A stretch of DNA of 64,000 nucleotides, taken from assembly GCA_038496675.1 (NCBI GenBank), contig CM076671.1, forward strand, positions 11,902,703 to 11,966,702, given 5' to 3'. The position numbers and the translations under genes are program-made. The number at the start of each line of letters is the position of its first letter. Positions within the stretch are counted from its first letter, which is position 1. Below, piece by piece: positions 25,095-37,300 of this stretch. Under the pieces are notes generated by a model. That model searched no databases and was not told where the DNA came from. It saw only the letters and a program-made list of their open reading frames with translations. Source of the stretch: Rachycentron canadum (Eukaryota > Chordata > Actinopteri > Carangiformes > Rachycentridae).

Positions 25095-25375
25095 TGATGG
25101 CTAGAGCCCTCCACTCACGCGGCTAGTTCCCCATCCTCTTATTGTGCCACTCTCTCAGCCTCATCGTTAAAGCCGCTAAGCACCTCTCAAGGTGGTTATT
25201 GTATCTCTCATCAGCACAGCGCGCCGATTGGGCAGCGACAGTGAGCACGAATGCCAGGCAGGGGCGGCAATAATCATCAGATGTGAATCAAGCGTGAACT
25301 GACATCTTTACACAGGGCCCTCCCGGCTGATAAACGGACAGAGAGCGACTGAAGGACCAGCTCACATCCTCATTA
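25095..25375. promoter_or_regulatory. Candidate conserved non-coding element
   Basis: About 280 bp of balanced, non-repetitive, moderately GC-rich sequence in an otherwise AT-rich gene-free contig, without an open frame that resembles a protein. Possible enhancer; low certainty. It is followed by a CCACCGCCGCC low-complexity stretch at about 25390-25420. Confidence 0.25.
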
Positions 25376-25945
25376 GCTTGCCCCCACCAATACCACCACC
25401 ACCACCGCCGCCGCCAAACCCCACCCCTACAATGACCGATGATGAGAGCTTGTGGCGTTGCACATAAAAGCCGTATTCATTCTCTGCTCTATAAGGGCAC
25501 ATAAAAATGACAGCTGCACTTTTAAGTGTGACTGTGTAGCTTGTAACGACAGACACAACGAGATGCACTGTTGTTGAAGGCTTCTAATTTGGCAGTTATG
25601 GGAATGGAAATGCTGCATAAATGGTGCCTACTGACTCTCTGACCAAATGTCTCTACCTACTTCCCCACTTACCTGTCTGTCTGTCTCATTCATACCTTAT
25701 AATGCAGTATTCACAATGCACAATCTGCTTGTTTGCAATGCTCACACAACCTAAAGGACCGTACTCTTTTGCATGTTTTAGCCAACTTAGTTAAAATCAT
25801 GTATCTGTCGCAATCTGCGTTTTGCAGCCAATGTTTTTACTCTTCCAATCCAAAAATATTTATTGAGGTAATACAGGCCAAACTTTTCAAATGAAATTGG
25901 ACTTAAACTGCATTACTACACAACAATAATGTAACTGACAGTTAG

Positions 25946-26100
25946 ATTTTGCCTTTATTTGACAGTCAGTGGAAAGACACAGGAGGGGAGGGGGAGCGAG
26001 GAGATGACATGCAGCAAAGGACCTGGGCCACTGCGGCAAGGACTCAGCCTTGCAAGATGGTACGTGCTCCACCAGGTGAGCTACCACCGCTCCCCCAGCA
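25946..26100 (-). mobile_element. tRNA-derived SINE-like element, minus strand
   Basis: On the minus strand: GTGGTAGCTCACCTGGTGGA (box A of a tRNA-like head), AAGGCTGAGTCCTTGCCGCA, then CTTTGCTGCATGTCATCTCC and a tail ending in GTCAAATAAAGGCAAAAT. This is the body plan of a teleost tRNA-derived SINE. The box B region is degraded, so the copy is inactive. Confidence 0.7.
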
Positions 26101-27433
26101 GTGACTCGATACATTCACATCTAGGTTCACATAAAATAGGCACGGTTCAATTTTCATATGTGAATGTAGACCAATAGCAGCCTGGACAAAGAGGTAGCAT
26201 AAAGGGTGGCAACAGTTCGTCACAATACAGTTGTCAGAAAATTCATTTTGCAACTACTTCGATAATCAAGAATGATTCGAACTGCTTGGAAGAAAAATAA
26301 AACCTGAAGAGGGAAGCATATGCACTTATTTTTCTTTTTTGCAGAAACTCAATACCCTCATCCACAGGGCATTACTGGCTGGTTTGATGAAGATGAAAAC
26401 AAAACAAACTCAGTGCAGTGGTTATCTCAGTCACCAGACTTCCTTCCATTTGAACACAAGTTGCTTTATTTGAGTGTTTTCTTTTTGTATGATCAACAAA
26501 GCAAAAAATAATGGAATTTCCTCCTAATCTCATCCCTTTTCTCTCTCTCTCATACACACTCTATCAGACACACACGCAGAGAGAGAGAGGAAAGAGGTGA
26601 TTTTGCAATTTTCACAGGCAACAGCCAAATGTGTCCCATCAAACCGTCCTTGACTAAGACACTGAAACCTCACCTCCTCCTGCGTTCTTATCAGTCTGGA
26701 TAGGAGTGTCACTGAAAACAATGCACCACATAATAGATTTTTTTAGGAGTGGCACAGTATCTCAGCTTCTCAAATACAGGTGGACATTTTCTGTTTGTAC
26801 TGAGCTACACTGAAGTTGCTTTTGTGATCCAATACTTGATCCTATTGAATTTACATTTCAAGCATTTATTTGCCCTCTTAATAAAGAGGGACTCACAAAA
26901 TGACATCCAAATACTCATTTTACACCTCCTAGACTCATATCTCACAAGTGTTTTTGTTCATCAAAACTTAAATTGGCCTATTTGTGAATGATAGAACTCT
27001 TTCTAGATGATGTGTATTTTTTTCTTACTGCTGGCGAAAAATAGGATTAAATGACAAATCAACACGGTAACTTCTGAGGGCTTGTATGAAAACATTTGAT
27101 ATTCACAGTGCATTTAATTTAGTGGCTACTTACAACAGAAAATGAGCTGCTTGCTCTGTTAAACATGGTGCCCCTGATGTGTTTTGGATTATTTTACCTC
27201 TGATTAATCTAAAGTTTATCGAGCACCTCTTAGCTTTTAAACAGAAAGATGCTGAAGCATACATGGCTCTTCAAAAATACATTTACAAAGTTTTTAGAGT
27301 TATCATTCAGTTATCTAGCTACCTGTTCATCTCCTCATTGCTATTGGGAATAATTAAATACTAACAAATAAAAACAGCTTTTGTATATACAAATCAAACC
27401 ACAATACTGTAAAAATAGAAATAGTTCTACATT

Positions 27434-27775
27434 TGGGAAATATGCCACTTTTTTTTGTGGAGAGTTAGATCAGAGGATTAATACAACTCTCATATCAAAT
27501 ATCAAATAAGAACTGAGGCCAATTAGCTTATCTTAGCATAACGACAGGAAATTAGGAAAGAAATGGCTCCAGCACTCAAAAACTTAAAAATTAATCATAA
27601 CGCATTGACACATTTATTTAATCCATTCACAATCAGAAATGTAACACTAACCCTAGCTTGCTGTTTTACACTGCATTTAATTTTTAAATTATTAGCTTGG
27701 TTAGTTTTCATTTATTTTGTTAGCAGTCGTTTGGAGCTGTGTCTCTGGAAACCTAATGACTACAAGTGAAATATT
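27434..27775. repeat. Probable diverged interspersed repeat
   Basis: GAGAGTTAGATCAGAGGATT, CAATTAGCTTATCTTAGCAT and the following sequence resemble another short element frequent in fish introns (GAGAGTTAGATGAGAAGATT type). Diverged; ends uncertain. Confidence 0.4.
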
Positions 27776-29559
27776 CACTCTCCCTTTATGATATAAGCTG
27801 TTACCTGTTGTGACTGGAAAGGAAAATTAGAAATACAGATGAAACAAACTGGGCTACAACATAGCCCAAAGCAGAATGATAGGCTCAGAAACCAAAACAA
27901 TTATCTTAAAGACCCTAAAAGGTTCCTTATTTAATAATTCTAATAATATTGATCTTTGCAGCTGTAAGGACAGTCGTTTTGTGTTTTTGTTGGAGCAATA
28001 AAATCAACATTACATGTGAATAATTTTATTTTCTAAGCTTGTAGTAGTTTAGTGTCTTTGTCTTTACCTTGGAGGAAAACTGATGTGGAGGTGCTTTTCC
28101 TTTGTCCCCGCAAAAATCGTAAAGCCCAAAGCCACACGAATATGAATGGGGAGTCAAATTGGACTCTTTTTTTTTTTTTTGTATTTGTGAGCAGTGAGTG
28201 AGCAGTCCTGTCTTACATGTATTGTTGCTTTTTTTTCTTCTTTTCTTTTGAACAACAGCACTTAAAGGCATTTTTCTGGACGTGTGCATGGAGACTACAG
28301 TTTAGGTGGGCTTGACATTTTCATGCAGACAATAACTGTGTTTTTGTTTTCCTCTTTGGTAAAGCATAGTTGCTATGGTTTCAGCCCTGACTTGTGTTTT
28401 AAAATACATGCCAGTGAATATTGCAGCAAAGCTCTTCTGCTCTCGATTAGCCAACATATCTTGTTTGGAGCAGGATCCATCGCGTACAGAGTGGATGTTC
28501 TTTTTCACACTGTCTGGTACTTATTGTTTATGAGATGCGCCGGTTAGGATGATCAAATTCAGGACATTGCAAATGGGAGTACACATGTGCAGAGGCAAGC
28601 AGGCACGTGTGCAACATACACACATACACAAGCAGGGCGCACACACAGTGGATTATGGCTGGCCCCAGGGGCTGAATAAAAAGATGAATACACACAACTG
28701 GAGCAAAGAATACCGAGCTCTTCTTTTTGTCCTATCACAGAGTACAGTATAGTACAGAGCGCATCCACCATAGAGTCTTGTATAATTCAGATTGCAGTCT
28801 TTTCATTTAAACACCCTGAGGTGCTGTCAGCCCTGCTCCCAATGGGCGATTTGATGGGTTGTCATAGGAACATGCAGTGTTGAATGCCACCGCACTGTTG
28901 AATGTAGTGTAAGTGAATGTGGGAGAGAAAAGGAGCAGAGAAAAGCGAGAATGTTAACCACTCGATAGAGTAAGTGAGGCTCCGTTGTTAAATATAACTT
29001 TTTTTTCTCCCACCCCCCTCAAAGCGATCAATATCCCATTTGTGGGTTTTAGGGCCTGTATGTTCCCCAGGCTTTGGGTTCCTCTGCCCCACACTGCATC
29101 AATAAATTACATTTGGTTTCTGTATCCAGTTGCTCTTCCAGCTAGGCCACCTAAAGCATAGGATTTCTTTATTCCTTGTACTCAAACAACATTGATACTG
29201 ACTTGATGACTTACTCTTGTTAAAATTTAATGCAAACAGAACTACCTTCCATCAGTTTTAATAGTTATTGCTGTAGTTGATCAATTTAAACTGAATAAAT
29301 TTAATTATGCACCAATTTACTTAGCACACCAATGTCAGCCATAAAGGAAGATTTTTAAGCCTTAAAAAAGGGCTCAAAATAAAAAGCTGTATATTTAAAT
29401 GCATTTTTGACATGGCAAATCTGTCATCATTAGCATCCGGTTTTATGTACTCAGCAAACTTAAGTAGCAGTTGGGACAGCTTACATTTTCAGTTTGTCAA
29501 AAATTACAAAATACATGACATGACAGTACGACTTCCAGTGTTTTATGTTCCCCCTACAG

Positions 29560-29850
29560 ACGCCGGTGCACACGTATCGGAGGGTAAATAATATCCCTTT
29601 CCACAGCACATAAAAGCACATCTAAGCAGGTGGTAACCGGCGGTGGTGGGTGAGCCAAAGCAGCAGAATTGTTCGCATCATGCGGCAAAAGTGAGAGCGG
29701 ATCGCACAGCGGTAGACTGAGTGGGCAACAAATAAATAGTTTTCTCCGTTCAGGGGAAAGTGTGATTGGGAGGTTTATAGCGATCGCACCGCAGAGTGGG
29801 CTAATGGACTGCAGCCAGCAAGAGTTTCCTGCCTGAACTTTCATGGCTCA
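29560..29850. promoter_or_regulatory. Candidate conserved non-coding element
   Basis: About 290 bp rich in CpG for this contig (for example GGATCGCACAGCGG, TAGCGATCGCACC) and non-repetitive, with no protein-like frame. Possible regulatory element. Confidence 0.25.
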
Positions 29851-30024
29851 TTATAGATATGTGCTGTTATGTGTATGATTACTATGATCAGCAGCATTAT
29901 CAGAGGTGCATATGCTGGATTTCAGTAGCACTTCCAGTCTTTTTATGGAAGCTGTTCAATTCATCATTAAGAAATGGCACCACTTCTAAAACTGTGCCTG
30001 CGAGTGCCTTGAAGACCACATATC

Positions 30025-30028
<4 letters not shown>

Positions 30029-30104
<76 letters not shown>
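30029..30104. repeat. (TG)n(TA)n compound microsatellite
   Basis: About 28 TG units followed by about 10 TA units. Confidence 0.97.
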
Positions 30105-30349
30105 TCTTTTAGTTTTCATTTCTGACCTGAAACAGACATGTCGTAATTCCCCCTCTCGGCGGCTTCCCTGTCTCTCTCAATTTCTCAGAGAGACAGAGAT
30201 GATGTATCAGATATCATTTGGATCAAACGGTGTATCTATTTCCACTGAAACCATTGAGAGCTACCAGCCTGCCTCCTTGATGCCAAACAAACACCGGCCC
30301 TCCCTGCCAAAGGAACCCCTATCCATGATTACCAAAAAGATGCAGCGTT

Positions 30350-30510
30350 GAGCCTGGCCTATTATTTCCAATTTCTCCTGGAGAAAGTTAATCTAATGAG
30401 CATTATCGGCTGCTAATGGGAATTATAATTAGTCAGATGCAGCAGATTATCTGTGCATAATTAGCTGTGTCTGTCAGCTCCAATTAGCATGACAGGAATT
30501 AGGAGACTTT
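30350..30510. promoter_or_regulatory. Candidate homeodomain-type enhancer
   Basis: A 160-bp block with TAATTA at 30426-30431 and 30458-30463, CAATTA at 30481-30486 and TAATGA/TAATGG words at about 30394 and 30414. Clustering of these core sites in non-repetitive sequence is typical of vertebrate conserved enhancers bound by homeodomain factors. No conservation data are available here. Confidence 0.35.
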
Positions 30511-30567
30511 AGAGTTTGTAGCAGGAGAGGAGGAGAGTCAGGAAGGAGAGGAGGGCAAGGAGACAGA

Positions 30568-30600
30568 GAGAGAGCGAGCGAGAGAGAGAGAGAGAGAGAC
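30568..30600. repeat. (GA)n microsatellite
   Basis: GA repeat with GAGCGAGC interruption inside a longer purine-rich stretch (about 30510-30650). Confidence 0.9.
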
Positions 30601-33600
30601 AAGGTGGGGGCAAAGAAAGGGGGAGAGGGAGTAGGGGGAGGTGTGTGTGGTTGGGAGAGGCAGGTTTTTGGCTCTGAGCTCAGCCTTGTACTATGGAGAA
30701 GGAATTGCATAGAAAGTAGGACGGGAATGAATGTGTTTTGGTTTTTTTTTTGTGCACAAAGGAATGGTGCAGATGGGTGGCATTTAAAGACGCATACAGA
30801 GACCATTTTGATTCGTCCGTAGCCAACATATATCCTCGTATACATATATCCTCACAAGTGCCCCTGAGCAAGACAGTGAACCTCTGCTAAGTGACTGAAA
30901 ATCCCTCAGGATGACTTTGACAGCTAAATGCCCTAAAGTCTAAATGATGGCTAAAAAATGTGACATGGCTGACATGCAGCTCGAGCGAAACTGAATTACA
31001 GCAGTCATTTTTTATTAGGTATAAAACACATAGAAGCTATTCTTGAAAATGACTCCACAAGAGGACTGCTTCTGAGCAAAGAGTGCCAATCATGGTAAAA
31101 GTTCTGTTGAAAGTAAAAAGCGCCAAAATCCACAGTGACACTGAGGAATGTATTACTCAGCACTGAAGCAGCTTAACTTTTCTGTTCATTGAGTTGATTA
31201 AATTGCTCTGCTATGGTGAAATTTTAAAACTCCACAGTTATCAGTTGTGAGGGAGCTTCAAAGGATAGATTTGGCTATTTCCTAGTCTGCAGTAACACAG
31301 TACATACCAAATGTGCATTTAAATAGTTATTGGTTGCTTTAATCATTCCTAACGTCCGCGCTGGTTGTGAAGTTAATCCTCTTTGAATGTAACTCTAATG
31401 TTAGAGACTGGATGTGCAGAGAATCAGTGTTGTGTACAAAAACGCGCCCCGTGGGTCTTGCAGAGTGTGTCATTGACCCCACCAGGGTTTGGGCCTTGTT
31501 AGTGCTTTTACCGCCAGTGTCCCTGATTCCACTTGAATCTCTTGTCTTAAGCATGAGCATTAGAAAAGTGTGCCCGTGCTTACACAACTGTCATGAGATA
31601 GTGTACAAACAATGATATAGAATATTTGAATAATAGGGTCAGTTATTATTGTCACCTACACTTGTTTTTATTGTTTTGCCTTCTTTCACCCCGATATTGT
31701 GCAAACAGATTATGTGAAGCACAGAAATGTATGTGTCGTTATTTAAGTTGAATAGTAAAATAAAAACTTTGACAGTCGATATATGACATCAGCCGCCAAA
31801 TTACTGATATTTGTATAGAAATATAGTAGCTCTTTATACACAATGTCTGTCATTCTTTCCTCATCTCCTTCAACAAAAACGCTGACATTGGTGGCTGCCT
31901 GTCCCCTGGAGAAGGCTGTGTAGAGCTGGCCGAGAGCAAACGGTGGTTGCTGGAGGTAGGTGCCAGCTCGCTTCCTTTCCCGTACTTAGAAGAATAATTA
32001 GCTGACTTCTGTAGAGAGTCGGTACCGCATGAAAAATCTCTGGAGCTTGGCAACTTCACATCTTGCCGACTGTGTTGTTCCTGTTGTTTGCTTCTTTTTT
32101 AGAAGTGAATGTAGAGCGTTTATGCTGATAAAAACTGTAGCAAATTAGACCTACACTAAAGCGCCTCAGATGAGTATCTTCAGCGAATACGTGCATGGGA
32201 AAAAGGAACAGAACGACCAAATCCGGGCAAGAAAAGTGCCCCAAGCTTTTTCTAAGACGTAGCAGTCACACAGACAGACACACACGCACACAAACTGCTC
32301 TCCAATTATAGTTTTCAGATGAGTCACAGTGCTTGTTTGCCACACCAAGTGGGCATCAGAGTTACTGTCTTTTTAGTACACACTTTCCTCTTTGTCTCCT
32401 GAGACATCTGCAGTCTCACCTAAAAATCAATATACTTATGTCTCTTTAACTTTAACCATTCTCTCTCTGCCTGCCACTGCTTGCACTTAGTTTATGCCTT
32501 GTTCACTGTCAGTTATTCTTTTTTACTTTTTGCGTGTTTCTGTTTCTGTAATATTCTTCTAAACTGCTCTAAAATCGCCCTGTTAGATGCTAGAGGTTAG
32601 ATACTGCAGTTGGGTAGTAATTTTCACACCATTGTTGATTTAAAAATATTGATAACAGCAGCTTTAACGTCTCTGTATGAAAACCTTTTTTTTTTTTTTT
32701 TTTTTGTCAAGCACCATGTGTACCAACACAAAAAAAAAAAATAAACAAGTTGGTGACATCCTCGTAATACTGCATTCGGTGCACCGTACTTTAAAAGAAC
32801 ACGATTTTGTCTGCTGTTGAAGCAGCAAAACAAAACACTCTGTAATGTTTTTAATCAGTCTCATATCACCAAACCAGCGCCACTGGAAGCCCTCTGGGAA
32901 CCGTCTCAATGAACACATACAGGAAGACACACAGGCAGCTAAATAGCTTCTGATTGAGAAAACACTGTGTTACATTTGCATAGATTATCTGTATCTATTT
33001 GACCAGGCTGTATGTGTCAGTAAAGCACAGTCAGTAAATAACTGCAGTCAAACAGCAGGAAGCGAGCGGAAGCCTGGACCGAACGCCACCTCGCCCAGCA
33101 CACGTTAAACAACGTAAACAGCAGCACGCCCACAGCCAAGTACACACACACAGTTAAGCTAACATGCAAACCCTGTAAACAAACAGGCCTGCACACATGC
33201 TCACACGCACATGTTTGGGCACATAAAGCATGCACGCACCCTCACTGGTGCAAAGGGGAGGGGTGGAGACAGTGTAGAGTTAATGTGCTAAAGCCTTAAG
33301 CTTCTCTTTGCCTGAGATTATTGATCAGGCTCAGCTCATATTTACAGACGGATACATCAGCCTCTGATGGGTGTGTGTGATGTGTGTACTCGCACAGATG
33401 AATATACACACACCGTAATCAGTCAGTCACACATGCACAGATCAAGCCACATAAATACACACACACACTCTAAAATACAGACACGCACAAGCTTCTCCAA
33501 TCACTGCTCAAGGCTACTTCCCTCCCCATCGACTCATGCTATGTCAGTGTGCTTCCCGTCGTCCCCGTCTGGCTGTGTTGATGTCTTGCTTCTTTGACAG

Positions 33601-33790
33601 GCGCACTGAAACTGACAGCATGATTTGTACTCCAGCACAAACATGCCTGGCAACATCAATTCCCATGGTATAGCTAGGAAACGCCCGGGAATGCCTGTGA
33701 CTTGTGTGTTTTACATTTTTAGGTTGAACCGCCGAGAACCACACAGCGGGTGAGCTGCTTCTGAGTTCAGCATCTCACTCAAGAGCACTT

Positions 33791-34290
33791 NNNNNNNNNN
33801 NNNNNNNNNNNNNNNNNNNNNNNNNNNNNNNNNNNNNNNNNNNNNNNNNNNNNNNNNNNNNNNNNNNNNNNNNNNNNNNNNNNNNNNNNNNNNNNNNNNN
33901 NNNNNNNNNNNNNNNNNNNNNNNNNNNNNNNNNNNNNNNNNNNNNNNNNNNNNNNNNNNNNNNNNNNNNNNNNNNNNNNNNNNNNNNNNNNNNNNNNNNN
34001 NNNNNNNNNNNNNNNNNNNNNNNNNNNNNNNNNNNNNNNNNNNNNNNNNNNNNNNNNNNNNNNNNNNNNNNNNNNNNNNNNNNNNNNNNNNNNNNNNNNN
34101 NNNNNNNNNNNNNNNNNNNNNNNNNNNNNNNNNNNNNNNNNNNNNNNNNNNNNNNNNNNNNNNNNNNNNNNNNNNNNNNNNNNNNNNNNNNNNNNNNNNN
34201 NNNNNNNNNNNNNNNNNNNNNNNNNNNNNNNNNNNNNNNNNNNNNNNNNNNNNNNNNNNNNNNNNNNNNNNNNNNNNNNNNNNNNNNNNN
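33791..34290. other. Assembly gap, exactly 500 N
   Basis: A second gap of exactly 500 Ns, followed by (CA)n on its right side. The equal size to the gap at 14875 suggests both are scaffolding joins. Confidence 0.95.

Positions 34291-34337
<47 letters not shown>
34291..34337. repeat. (CA)n microsatellite at contig edge
   Basis: About 23 CA units directly after the gap. Confidence 0.95.
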
Positions 34338-34341
<4 letters not shown>

Positions 34342-37300
34342 CTGTGCCGTATCTACTCTGCAGCTTTCAGGTCCCCTCTATTTGCTCCCACTGCAGTCCT
34401 GTCAAACATTTTTGAAGACAAACAAACACCATGTGGAGGTGAGTGAACAATACACGTGTCTGTTCCCTCTCATCTGCTTTGTATGACTGCAGCATGCTAT
34501 ATGCACTTGTCCTTGTCATGCAGCCCCCCTTTCTCAACCCTCCTTTTTTTCTTTCTCAATCCTCCCTCTTACCTCCCTTCCTCACCCTATTTGTCCTTTC
34601 CTGTCCTGCTTGTATTGCCCGAGACACATAAAGCAAGTAACTAAGCTGTGACGACTTCCTGCCTTCCCGCTTCATCCTCCACTTTTTCTAAACTTCCCTC
34701 TGTCCTTTCTTATTCCATCACAACTGGGAAAACAGGACTTTTTAGTAAACATGAGCAAAATATGTATCAAATTGTTAACCTATGTCAGGTCAAATTTTAA
34801 GACAGTGTCCTGATCTCAACAAACCTCTGCAGGACGTCCATCCAAGTCCACTCCCACATCAAGCTGTTACACACTCCTCTTTATCATGTTTCCAATTCAA
34901 GTGGTCATTTGATTGGTGCACGCACTCTGCCTCCACTCCACTGCCACTTGGACATGAGGCACAATCACAAGGAAGCAGATGGTCACACAGGAATTGTCCC
35001 AGGGACGCCCTCCAATGTCATTTTCCAAGGGAATGAGCAGGGATCCAGTTTGACTGTTTTAGTGCCACTGTAACAACACATGGCTAACCATGCGGAGAAA
35101 CTCGTGAAACTGTTAAACAGATGTGTTCACAACAGCATGGTGACCATCAGAAGGTTAGATTCGACTTATATATGTGATTTGCTCAGCACAGTACAAATCA
35201 ATAATGTCATTGATAATCAGTTACTCTTTTACCCCAGTCTTTAATCACTTTGACCAAAACTAACTGGTTTCATCTTCTAAATGTGAATATTAATATATGA
35301 ATGTATGGATATATATTATTTCTTTGTCTTCCACAAAACAGGACGTTTCACGACATTAATCAATTAGTTAATCAGCAGGAAAAAAATAGGGACTATTTTG
35401 ATAATAAATGGGCTGTTTGAGTATCTTTCCACAAAAATGTCAAATGTTAACTGTGCAAATTTGCTGCTTTTCTTTGTGTTGCATGATAGTAAACTGCATA
35501 TTTTATGCTTGATTGGTTCATCTTGCTGTTTAAGAAATTGTGATGGCATTTTTTTCACTATTTCTGACATTTACATAGAAACCAAACTATAACATCATAT
35601 ATTTCATCATATGATTCATTACATCATATTTCAGTTACTTGAATTACAGGAAATAAATCAAAGTGTTGGATAATTTATTCATCATTTGTGTTGTTAATTG
35701 GGACAAAACATCAAACACTTGCAAGTTTTAACTTCTCAAATGTGAGGATGTGCTATTATTCTGTTTGGTATTATTATTTCAAATGAAATATTCTTGGTGA
35801 TTTTGAACATTGGTTGAAATTCACTAAACAATAAACTAATCAAAAAAATATCTCCAACATATGAAAATATGTTTTGTTTTTCAGCCCTATAATTATAACT
35901 GAATGGAAAATAAGTCTAAAAATTCAATTACCAGCTAATTAACATCGACTTTGTTGGTCTATGCCTTTGTTAAATGTGTATTTGGGACATTCTCGTGTGT
36001 GAGAGTGATCTGCAGGGTTACATGTGGAGGCGTGTCAAATGCAGTGATTTATCTGTGTGCTGTGAGTGTGAACGCTCAGCTGAATGGTTTATGGGCAGCT
36101 ACACTTACAGAGTATGGGCCAATGTGTAAAGGTGAGTGTACTGAGAGTGATTTATGTTCAGCCAGGTGTTCGAGGGGGTCAAATGTAAAATGCATGTTGC
36201 AATGGAAGTGGGTGAATGTGTTTCTATAATATGGTAAGTCTTTCTTTAGTTACAGTATGTGCTGGTTGTTGCTCATGAATAATTAACTATCTTGATGAAG
36301 GAAGGATTTTAGATTCAGCAGACAAACTTTTTTTCTGTTTCTCTGTATTTGCACACAGGGTCCCTGTTTGTTTTCATATACATGTGCTCTTGCGTGTGAT
36401 GGTTTGTGTGACTACAGTACACAATACACTATTTTCTCATGTGTTTTGACAAGATTTGCCCCATTTAGAGAATTCAGACTCCCACCACTGTAATCAGCTC
36501 TGGCACCATGTGAGCTTGCCGCAATGCCAGTTTCCTACATCATTTCAATTCCTGAGCTTAAAAGCAAACCGTCCAGGGTTTACCATAAGGTCCAACTAAG
36601 TGACTGTCTGCGTAGTGGTGTGGGGCGCTGATTCAGCACTTAACCAGGATGGCTAAGTGGACTGAAGCAGGAGGTGGGAGATGGCCAAGAAGGACATAGA
36701 GAGGAAGAATTAAAAATGTAGCTGGGGTGATGGGGAAATAATTTTGTTCCATTACAAATACAAACGGATGTGTGTAAAAAGTGAGGCTTTTTACAAACGG
36801 CATGCACTGGAATATTTCTTGGACGGGAACAGTAATGTAGTTTTTCCACATTTCTGTTTGTAAAAGTTAAACGGTTTGGTTTTTGTTAAAACTGTTTGTT
36901 TTTGGTCAAATAAGATATAAACAAACAAGATTTAAAATGAAAAACAATTAATAAGGTTCAGTGGCGCTGGCAGGTGGATTAGCTCTTCCTCCCTGTTTAC
37001 AGTTTTTATGTCAAGACATGTTAGCCAAATGATGGCTCCAGCTGTATTGATCCACCACCGATTTGAAATGAACAACAGCAGGACACAACAATCCAGAAGA
37101 CTAACTCAGAGCTGCAAATATACAAAAAACATGCTTGTTTTCTTCTGGCACAATAGACGCCCGTCCCAAATCTGGCCCCATATACATAAATGATTATTAG
37201 AGAGTACTTCCACATCTGGATTAATTCTGGTGCACATCCAGAAAATCTCCCTGCTGTCAACCCACACCAGAGGATCACAGCCTGAATCTTCCCAGATGTG

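Larger units (their letters stand above)
15422..33790. other. Gene-free contig between two 500-N gaps
   Basis: No exon with recognisable homology on either strand. Candidate contents, listed separately: a 45-bp tandem duplication, a degenerate AT-rich tandem array, two tRNA-derived SINE-like copies, two other interspersed repeats, microsatellites, and several low-repeat blocks that resemble conserved non-coding elements. Open reading frames here are short and of biased composition. Small exons of an unknown gene cannot be excluded by eye. Confidence 0.6.

Noticed and set aside
30031..30351. 106-codon frame starting in a TG repeat
   Set aside because: The start lies in the microsatellite and the rest shows no family resemblance; better explained as non-coding.
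30850..30940. CCCCTGAGCAAGACAGTGAACC, similar to a frequent fish repeat fragment
   Set aside because: Too short and isolated to define an element.
33711..34342. Frames crossing the N gap at 33791-34290
   Set aside because: Ns and (CA)n only.
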